A program made the translations under genes and the position numbers. From assembly GCA_905160935.1 (NCBI GenBank), contig CAJHZI010000767.1, positions 732,001-796,000 of the forward strand: a stretch of 64,000 nt of DNA, given 5' to 3'. Source of the stretch: Enchytraeus crypticus (taxonomy: Eukaryota; Annelida; Clitellata; Enchytraeida; Enchytraeidae). The notes beneath the pieces were generated by a model, which saw nothing but the letters and a program-made list of their open reading frames with translations, ran no database searches and was not told the DNA's origin. Positions 55,800 through 64,000 of the stretch are shown here, one piece after another; position 1 is the first letter of the stretch, and each line of letters opens with the position of its first letter.

Positions 55800-58255
55800 A
55801 AATTCTGTAATACACCCTAACACTGCATTGATGCTTACGTCTAACTACGACGCTCTACGCAGATGCTATTGTAATTCATAAGGAATGAAATGGAATAAAT
55901 ATCTTTCACGGCCTATTGCTTGTCAGTTCTAACGGAATTCACGACTCGGCGATAAGCAAGCGATATTTACCAAGGATACTACATGTATATTGATTGGATT
56001 AAACCTATAAACGATTGTTAAAACACAATGCTCTACAATATATCTGGCAAACAATCTAGTATTAACAAAGAGCAGCCATACCAAAACCTCAGATGCACAT
56101 TTTATCAGTGCCCATCATAGTCGAGGAGTAACGATAGGCATATTTCTGATTGCCTGTAATTTATGAGACCCTTTCGACTGCTACACATGTCAAGACGCAT
56201 TCATACTTGTTCTTTAAAGGCTATTAAAAACCTTCATTAACCATAATAATCTTCTGAGACTGTAGCTATATCATAGCTCTATGCAAAACTTAAACCCTAG
56301 AATAAGGAGCCAAAACTACTGTATAATATATGTCTGCTAGCATTACATATTGGCAGACATACCTGCATACATATATGATATTAATATATTTAAGCGACAA
56401 TTGCAAATTACAAGGAAAGTATACATCCAATACACAACGATTATTGCGTTTTAAACATTTATCTCAGATATATTACACACAATAGTTTGCGGTTGCATCT
56501 GAAGTAGAACGAGATCCATAAAGCATGACATAAGTTATATGTCATTCTCTAAATCTAAAATGTGGATGCGCTACGCAATATATCTAGTACTGTGCCAAAT
56601 GGTGGTCCTAAATCAGACTTATTACAGTTTATATTTTCGTTCTTTCAATGAGCACTCTATAGAATAATCAAACCTGTTCCACTCGTCAGAAATCCATGTC
56701 ACAAGCCCTCAATGCTATAAACTCTATTCAGTAAATCAATCTGATTCAGTGAATTAGTCTGAGGACACATTTAAATGAATTTATCAGTACTTTAGTTAGA
56801 CGGTTTTGCGAAACACTTTCAGTTTCGCTAGAACTATTCCCAATTCGGCCAGACCCCATAGGGATATCAGGAGACGAATACGAGCGAGAATCTACTCAAG
56901 ATAGCTCTGAGATAAAATAGAAAAGCCAGCAACTGATGAAATTCCACATCGATTTCGTAATCAAGCCATTGTAAACATCGCCCAGCATAGCGTTTCATAG
57001 ATATGAGAGAAATAAATTACAAATAGAACGAAGTCCGCGCCATTTGCTAAACCGATTAGAATTTCTCCTTTTGTTATTTTTCTCAATATATTCTACACAG
57101 GGATTTAAAGCCATAACGGACATTTTAGTAGAATAAGCCGGACATGACCAGGAATAACTTGTATAGCAATAATTGCTACTGCATAATGAACATTAGCATC
57201 AGTTCGCATATATACTAGGGAAGGTTTGCCATATAATACTGAATTTATTTTAACAGAATTCGTAAATTATACGCTACAGAAAGGAATTGAAAGTAGAAAA
57301 TTGCTAGAAAAATGAAGAAGGAGCTGAGGGTTCAATAAGTGGTGGTATGGTATGTAAGCTAGAGAAAGGCTCTGGCTGTTATTTTTGCTATAAATTTCTA
57401 CAGCTATATAATTCTAGAAGCGGTCCTCGAGGTTAATTAACAATATTTCGTTTCTGATGAATTTTATCCCCTAAATAGTATCTTTGCCACCAGTACCTCA
57501 AATTGAAAGCTAGTTGACATAGAGGCATATGCTAGTGCCATGGGGATTTTTAGCTCCATTTCGCTTTCTTTATTTCTTGTATATGGTTTTAAGCTATAAA
57601 AATTTTATGGTTGTAAGATATAAACATCATTTTGATCATAATTCTGATACAGAACACATGAAATTAGCCATAACGTCTGCAATAGAAGGTATACCATAGA
57701 GGTTCTACTCTACAGTATACCACAGCTACACTACATAGGTTTTTATTATTTGAACCAATGCCCCTTTCTTAGAAGGCAAGCTGCCGCCAACTCGACCATC
57801 CAATAAGTTGAAATCGTCAGCACTGCAATCATCTGAGGCACAGAGGGATGCGCACTACGACAGGAGGGGTTTAACCCGTAACGTTAGTGACGTATAACCT
57901 GACCTATAGCGCCGTGCCGTGCAAAGCGGTAAAGCCGAGAATTAAGTCTCGATAAGTTTAGACGAGTTGTTCCGGCTTGGTGCATTGTTTCCCAATAAAC
58001 CTCTTAACCTTATCTTCACAAGTGCCTCCTCTGAACCTATCTATCCTCCTTTCCAAATCACGGCACGCTTATAACGTTGTAAATAATTTGAAAACGGTAG
58101 CAAAATTGGTTTTCTATAATTCTATATGCTTTTAGGCGTTTTTGTTAGTAACCCACTTTTATTTCAATTAAATTTTAATCAGTTCAACGATTCTGCTGAA
58201 ATTTTAGTCTAGTGCTTTGTTATCCGTAAAGTTTAATTAATACTAATAAGATATT
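55800..58255. other. No supported gene
   Basis: Mostly AT-rich unique sequence. No ORF with motif or repeat family was recognised. Confidence 0.35.
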
Positions 58256-58261
58256 AATAGT

Positions 58262-58402
58262 AAAAGCACAAGTTTAATGTCAGTTTCGCGCTCGATTGAA
58301 TGCTCTTCACGTAGAGAGCACTGGATTTAAACGCTGCAAAACGCTGCACCTACTAATCAGCTAATGAAAACATGCCAACACATGCCAACAAGCCACCGGC
58401 TC
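58262..58402 (-). mobile_element. tRNA-derived SINE (family 1 relative)
   Basis: TTTAATGTCAGTTTCGCGCT core, ACTGGATTTAAACGCTGCA (B-box complement) and CAACAAGCCACCGGCTCTGC head complement. Subfamily of 27765-27892. Confidence 0.7.
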
Positions 58403-58825
58403 TGCCCAATATTTATAACAATGTTGAGATATTTTGCAATCAAGTACAATTTAATGTAAAATGCATAGAACAGTATAAATGTTACAAAATTTCACATTCT
58501 CACTCCCATCCTGAAACTACACTAATAGTCGTAAAATCAAATTATTCATACTGTATATTACAATATGCATTGGATATCGTTTCACGATTATTTTACTGAA
58601 ATTTCGAAACTATAGAAAAACGTTAATCATTTGCAGTTGAATTACAATTTATCTTTATTCGCCACTTGGGCAACCAAAACACACACAGAACAGAAACAGA
58701 AAAAACGTAAATCTGCAGTGAACAAAGAAAATGAAACATAATAAATTAACAATGTAAAATACAATAATGTAACAACTTTCACGAAAGAGTCAGTAATAAA
58801 TCTACGTAAGTATAATGAGTAAATA

Positions 58826-58962
58826 TCTCTCTCTCTCTTGCTCTCTCAGTGTACTGCCTAAAGGTAAGTCCACGGCATATAACTCTTCCAGATTTTCTGC
58901 TTTCATTCATCTCTATACAGGAATATTTTATTAAATCATCTAGCATCTCTTGTCTCTAAGAT
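58826..58962 (-). mobile_element. LINE 3' fragment (recurrent family)
   Basis: Plus-strand CTCTCAGTGTACTGCCTAAA and GGCATATAACTCTTCCAG match 9019-9065. Very short copy. Confidence 0.65.
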
Positions 58963-59046
58963 AATTAATTAGCTAAATAATTAGATAAAAATAGAAAGAG
59001 CTAACTAATTGAACATAAGACTAAGGAATACGGATAAGAATAAGAG

Positions 59047-59525
59047 TGACAGAGGATAAACAATGAGGGAATACGAATAAGAGTGAATAAGAGTTACAGA
59101 GGATAAAAAATGAGGGAATAAGAATAAGAGTGACAGAGGGTAAACAATGAGGGAATAAGAATAAGAGTGAATAAGAGTGACAGAGGGTAAACAATGAGGG
59201 AATAAGAATAAGAGTGACAGAGGGTAAACAATGAGGGAATAAGAATAAGAGTGAATAAGAGTGACAGAGGGTAACCAATGAGGGAATAAGAATAAGAGTG
59301 ACAGAGGGTAAACAATGAGGGAATAAGAATAAGAGTGACAGAGGGTAAACAATGAGGGAATAAGAATAAGAGTGACAGAGGGTAAACAATGAGGGAATAC
59401 GAATAAGAGTGAATAAGAGTTACAGAGGATAAACAATGAGGGAATAAGAATAAGAGTGACAGAGGGTAAACAATGAGGGAATAAGAATAAGAGTGAATAA
59501 GAGTGACAGAGGGTAAACAATGAGG
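59047..59525. repeat. Compound 37/47-bp minisatellite, 11 units
   Basis: Short unit (37 bp): ACAGAGGGTAAACAATGAGG plus GAATAAGAATAAGAGTG. The long unit adds AATAAGAGTG (47 bp). The order is L S L S L S S S L S L plus a 22-bp partial. The long minus-strand ORFs (59005-59520) are artefacts of the array. Confidence 0.95.
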
Positions 59526-59931
59526 GAGTTAAGCTTCTTGTAGAAAAAGACAGTCCATTATCAAATTATTTCCCAGATGCCAAAGGGCCTAGTTCAGAGG
59601 CACAACTACTTAAACACGAATAATTGCTAAGACGAAGAGGATCAGAACAAAATATTCCTCTGTTTGATAATAGAATTACTGACTCAATTTTTGTTATCCA
59701 TTTCCATGAAATCGTACAAAAGAAACAATTCACAAGTTTATATAGAAAATCTAGTGTGAATCATTTCCGCAGTCTAACCAAAAAAAACCTGTATTTGTAG
59801 ATCTATAATTAATAAGTCAAAACTTCTGTTTCTCAATTACACTGATGCCGAAGAAAAATTGTTTGCCAACGTATTGTAAGAACGAACTAATCTACTTAGA
59901 TCGTTAAATTTATTATTTATATTCAACGTAT

Positions 59932-59932
<1 letters not shown>

Positions 59933-59962
<30 letters not shown>

Positions 59963-59997
59963 TATATATATATTATATATATATTATATATATATAT

Positions 59998-60031
<34 letters not shown>
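59933..60031. repeat. (TA)n microsatellite with TATTATA interruptions
   Basis: TA dinucleotides with several phase changes. Confidence 0.95.
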
Positions 60032-60074
60032 CTTCAATTCATATTCAACGTATTCAGGTTCAGTGACTGCTATT

Positions 60075-60205
60075 CAGCTTCATAAAAGGCACTTCATAGA
60101 TCAACAAATTAATCCCTTCGCAAAAGGCTCTCCTCTATTCATGCCTTGGCATTCATGTAGCGTAATAAAATTTGGCATCTGAAGTTTTTGTCTGTGCCTG
60201 AATGA
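60075..60205 (-). mobile_element. SINE family 2 fragment
   Basis: TCATAGATCAACAAATTAAT, CCCTTCGCAAAAGGCTCTCC and TTTGGCATCTGAAG match the order seen at 30250-30345. Confidence 0.6.
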
Positions 60206-60209
60206 ATTA

Positions 60210-61265
60210 GCCAAAATATGTTTAAGTATAGATTGTAGTAAGAGAGTCTGCATCAGCATTGGTCCTAAAGATAATAATAAGCCCACGAATAAGACAATTA
60301 GTAGCAGGACCATTGAATGGGGTAATGAACTACGCAATTTGGGATTAAATTTGGTATCATCAAAAAGCTTCAAGATTAATGTTAAAAAATCTGAAACAGA
60401 ATATTTTTAGAGCTCTTAGCGCTATCTTCAGCAAAAGATTGGAGGGACACCTCTGCACCTTCTGTAGTGACTTCATTTGTTGAATCCTACTATGTATTCT
60501 GTTGTATGTTTCTGATTGTGCTGAAATGTCTAAATCTATATTTCAGGGCTTTGAAAACACATATTCTCAATTTTTAGCAAACTATTTTGCATATTCGATA
60601 AAACTATAATTAAGCAAAGTCAAGTTCTTAGGTCAATATCACACTGAATTAAATATTGCAATTAGAAGATTTAATTATTGAAAAGGTTATATCTTTCACA
60701 TAATATCTATTTCTAATTCTTCTATTGTAAATGGAGGGTTATTGTCATTAGTAAATAAATACTGCTTTGTAAATAATAGTCATAGCTATGTCGTGCCTAA
60801 AAAATAATTTAATTAAATTTAATTAATATTTTAGTTGGTCGTTTTGAGTTTGGTATGTTTGCGTCGAAATTGTTAATTGTTAGTTTTTTATTTTTAACTT
60901 ATATCTAAAAGTTTACGTATAGTTGTATAGTTGATTTGTTTTGTATGTTAATATCTACCTGAATGGTGAAAAATCTTGATTTAAGCAAATAAAATATAAA
61001 TTGAAAATAAAAAAATTAAATTCACGTACTACAAAGTTTGTATAGTATAGTAAAAACTTCAAATTAACCTGTAAGACTAGCCTTTAAAAGAGTTACTACA
61101 GGCAAATGCAGTTACTAGGCCTTGGTTTTTAGACTTAGAGTAGTTATTTAACTTCACAACAGCGCAGTTGGGACCTACTGTACATTCTCAACAAAAGAAC
61201 AGGTTAATTTGTAATAAAGCGATGGCGCTAAAGTCCTTAAGGACTTCTAAGACGCGATAAGGAAG
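60210..61265. other. AT-rich, no supported gene
   Basis: A-rich end at 60985-61020 (GAAAATAAAAAAATTAAA) may be a poly(A)-like retroelement tail. Nothing else is clear. Confidence 0.3.
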
Positions 61266-61269
61266 TAAA

Positions 61270-61425
61270 GAATTGCTAAGAGCCCGTGGTTAAGAGTTCG
61301 CTTATCAGCAAGGCCGTCTGCCCTTAAGCCGCCTCGGGAATATAGCTCAAGTGGTAGCCAGCAACGACCCACGAGTTCTCCAAGTGACTTGAGTGTCCGG
61401 GAGTTCGTGTTGCTTGAAAAAAGAA
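61270..61425 (+). other. tRNA-like segment, probable SINE head
   Basis: GAATATAGCTCAAGTGGTAG resembles a tRNA A-box/D-arm; GTGTCCGGGAGTTCGTGTTG could be a degraded T-arm. There is no clean acceptor stem. Confidence 0.4.
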
Positions 61426-61429
61426 AATT

Positions 61430-62179
61430 GTTTTGTGAGAAAAATTAGCTGAAATTACGTAAAATGATTTATAAATTTTACGTTGTCTTGTGAGTCTTGT
61501 ACAACAGTACTAGCTTTCTTCAACGATTTTCGTAGGTAAAAATTTAGCAACTGTCATGTGAGACGCATCCAGCAAATTGTATCAATGTACAATAAAACGT
61601 TATCTAGTTCCATCAATTGGTCAACTTACGTGAAAGCTTTATCTCCAATGTTCTACTAATTAGCAGGTCAAACATTTATATTCTCAAACAGTGTTTGCCG
61701 TTAGGCTCAGCAGTGAATATCTAGCACCTCATATACCTAGGATTGACGCAAACATTAAAGGTTGTGTGATTCAAAGCCTTTATCATCACTATTAGTCACG
61801 AAAGATGATTATCCAATAGCCTTTTTCAATTCCACTATGACATATTTTTCGACAACGACAATAACAAGCAAGGAGATTGCTACCATCGCCTATGACGACA
61901 CCATGAAAACAACGACAATACACGAGCAAATATAAAAAGTTCCTTATCGGTGCAACTCCAATATCCCGGAAACCAGTAGGCCTATAGGGACAATCACTTA
62001 GAACAACGTTTATCAATTGGATGCAATTCATCGACAGCAGAAGAAAAAATATATGAAGCCAGGTCCTTAATTATCCATACGAAAGCAACGAGTCATACGA
62101 TGAAAAAGAAGGAGGAGGAATTAAAATTTATAAATTATAGATAATATATTATCTTAAATAAGATCTTCGATGCATGAGG

Positions 62180-62180
<1 letters not shown>
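61430..62180. other. No supported gene
   Basis: Minus ORF 61792-62031 lacks motifs. Confidence 0.3.

Positions 62181-62182
<2 letters not shown>

Positions 62183-62242
<60 letters not shown>
62183..62242. repeat. (TA)n microsatellite
   Basis: Pure TA. Confidence 0.97.
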
Positions 62243-62243
<1 letters not shown>

Positions 62244-62516
62244 GCATATATAGGCCTAATATTGTTTTAGCAGAATAGACTAGGCGTAACATGGATGCGA
62301 GGCGATCAAGTAGGAATTGATGAAGGCAATAATAAACCACTACGAGAGCCATGTTGTTCCAAGCTCATGGCTTGAACTTAAAATAAGGATTTGGTAAAGG
62401 CTTAGCCGTTGGGATGGAACAACCAATTGGTCAACGTAAGTGCTCATGGGAGAACGCGAGGGCAGAGTATCGGTAGAATTATGCGTATTGGGCACGCAAC
62501 ATGACAGAACGCTAGA

Positions 62517-62530
62517 GATAGAGAGAGAGC

Positions 62531-62562
<32 letters not shown>

Positions 62563-62563
62563 C
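62517..62563. repeat. (GA)n microsatellite
   Basis: GA with AGCGAG and AAAG interruptions. Confidence 0.95.
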
Positions 62564-62865
62564 AATATCAATTAAAATACCAACGAATTCTTTTGACGAC
62601 CCAATTAACTACCAGCGAAATTTATTTCGTTTTATTAAATTAACTACATATATGTAAAACAAGGGACTGTTAATTTGTTAATGAAAGTGCTCATACATCA
62701 ATCTTATCTAAATAAATATCCACTTCTGTCATTTTACTTTATCTATTGTAACTATTACATTTGTAACTATCTACGGTTGTCAGACTGTCTTGAAAAGAAT
62801 AGATTATTACTACGGTATATTACTTTTAGCTGCAACACAAATACACTTACACAGATTTGTTAATG

Positions 62866-63830
62866 TACAGGCGGCGCATTAAAGAAATATCCCCCTAGCA
62901 CAATTACGATAGCTTAGCCAGTTATTGATATTTCGCCTTGAAATTTTAAGGTTCTCTTGTGGAGGAATTTATCCACAAGCTGACCAAATTTTGTAAATAT
63001 ATTTTTAAAGGAACCGGAGATATCGAAGTTTTGGGAAAAAATTGATTTTTCTTCATTTAATACGCAACGTAAAACGTCAGTTAGAATCAATTCCTTTTTT
63101 GGCCCTGAAAAGGGCCCTTAGATGATGACGCCTCTGATATTGTGCCACAATGTATTACACTAACACTATTCTGCCGAAACTGATTGAAGACTGCAACAAG
63201 TTCAAGCCAAATAATTTCATTTTTCAACAGGACGGCGCGCCGGCTCACACTACACGAAGTTCACGTCTTGCGCAATACTTTCTTGTACAATAAAGCCCAG
63301 TTTTCATAAAAATGGATGATGGGCCTCCTACTTCTCCAAATTTCAGTCCACTTGATTTTTTTGTCTGGGGAATCATGTTGGAAAAGTATTGTGCTTTCAA
63401 GACCAAACCCAGAAACACAATGGAATTAAAGGCTGTTCTTCAAGAGATCTGTAAAGGCCTACCACAGCAGTCCATTGACAGCGCAATTTCATCTGTAAAA
63501 AAAGACTTCTGGTCGACATTGAAGCTCAGGGCGTTCATTTCGAGCACACATTGTAGCACACAATTAGAGTCGTCATCATCTAACGGCCTCTTTCAGGGCC
63601 AGCACATTTTCAAAAAGGAATTGATTCTAATTGACGTTTTATGTAGTGTGTTAAATGAAAAAATTAATTTGCCCGCAAAACTTGGATAACTCCGGTTCCT
63701 TTAAAAATATTTTTACCAAATTTGGTCAGCTTGTGGCTAAATCTCTCCGTAAAATTTCAAGGTGAAATATCAATAATTGGTTAAGCTATCGTAATTGTGC
63801 TAGGGGATATTTTTTAATGCGCTGCCTGTA
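62866..63830 (+). mobile_element. Tc1/mariner-type element with about 260-bp terminal inverted repeats
   Basis: The body is 62868-63828 (961 bp), flanked by TA on both sides. The ends read CAGGCGGCGCATTAAAGAAA and, in reverse, CAGGCAGCGCATTAAAAAAT. Pairing continues inward with mismatches through AGCACAATTACGATAGCTTA, CCACAAGCTGACCAAATTT and GGAACCGGAG to about 63128 on the left and 63570 on the right. Inside lies the last part of a mariner-type transposase. The element is an internally deleted, inactive copy. Confidence 0.85.
63160..63600 (+). pseudogene. Mariner-type transposase, C-terminal remnant
   Basis: Plus-strand translation gives IEDCNKFKPNNFIFQQDGAP then AHTTRSSRLAQYF, an in-frame stop, and from 63312 MDDGPPTSPNFSPLDFFVWG. 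Q-Q-D-G-A-P-A-H carries the second catalytic Asp of the DDE/D domain; S-P-D-L-x-P-L-D-F-F-L-W-G is the usual third-Asp block, here SPNFSPLDFFVWG with Asn in the catalytic position. KTKPRNTMELKAVLQEI follows, as in the family. The N-terminal DNA-binding domain and first catalytic Asp are absent. The element is not functional. Confidence 0.8.
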
Positions 63831-63968
63831 CATACAGTTCTTTACAGCAACATATCTGCTACTTTTCTATTGTTGTGTATGCTTATCAATGTTTGCATGG
63901 ATGTTTGCTTTCTTTTGACTTTTGTATAATTTCGTTTGTTAGTATTTAATAATGTTTACATGTATGTT

Positions 63969-64000
63969 GTTTGTCAGTGATTTCGTGTTGATGCTGAAAA
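63969..64000 (+). repeat. Retroelement 3'-end motif, cut by window edge
   Basis: TTTGTCAGTGATTTCGTGTT plus GATGCTGAAAA repeats the sequence at 55088-55120. Confidence 0.5.

Noticed and set aside
59005-59520. 171-codon minus ORF
   Set aside because: Periodic translation of the 37/47-bp minisatellite.
61370-61425. A functional tRNA gene
   Set aside because: D-arm-like start but no acceptor stem or clean T-arm.

Overview
The window is AT-rich, repeat-dense DNA from an animal nuclear genome, most likely an invertebrate. Small GT-AG exons are separated by introns of 0.7 to more than 20 kb, and the background is made of tRNA-derived SINEs, 5'-truncated LINEs, hAT and Tc1/mariner DNA transposons, minisatellites and long (TA)n, (CT)n and (AAT)n tracts. 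No bacterial operon, rRNA gene, CRISPR array, virus-like element or LTR element was recognised. I cannot name the phylum from sequence alone.

The one host gene I can build lies on the minus strand. Six exons (9984-11174, 8246-8359, 6609-6944, 4704-4874, 1694-1852, 951-1021) join in phase through consensus splice sites. They encode a disordered Gly/Pro/Gln/Ser-rich stretch, then a complete MyTH4 domain, then the F1 lobe of a FERM domain, which runs off the left edge. MyTH4-FERM is the cargo and microtubule-binding tail of class VII/X/XV/XXII myosins and a few motorless proteins. A Ser-rich exon at 32022-32517 is phase-compatible and probably precedes 9984-11174. A possible start exon at 54296-54627 has an ATG in good context after an in-frame stop, and its phase fits 32022-32517. 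No myosin motor exon was recognised, so the protein is either motorless or has its motor upstream of the window.

The most unusual feature is at 7911-8359. The intron after the MyTH4 exon 8246-8359 begins with a 54-bp minisatellite made of copies of that exon's own 3' end plus its 5' splice site. The unit is 18 codons, so the frame stays open to 8009 and several copies keep a GT donor.

Mobile DNA from left to right: a tRNA-type SINE family with a conserved head ending in a GTTAACGTCAGTTTCCTC-like core occurs throughout. A LINE family, mostly minus strand, recurs at 9.0, 28.0, 33.2, 49.8, 53.6 and 58.8 kb and shares its 3' end with a second SINE family (15.8, 30.2, 33.0, 60.1 kb). hAT-type elements lie at 11616-12504, 12633-14046 (with a BED finger remnant), 22275-26259, 44168-45284 and 50619-51178; four of these have exact 8-bp target duplications. 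A Tc1/mariner element with terminal repeats of about 260 bp lies at 62868-63828. A perfect 89-bp inverted repeat around a (TA)n core lies at 42956-43328. Minisatellites with 13-, 14-, 15-, 24-, 25-, 37/47-, 38- and 54-bp units are scattered through the window. The rest is AT-rich intronic or intergenic sequence in which I see no supported gene.
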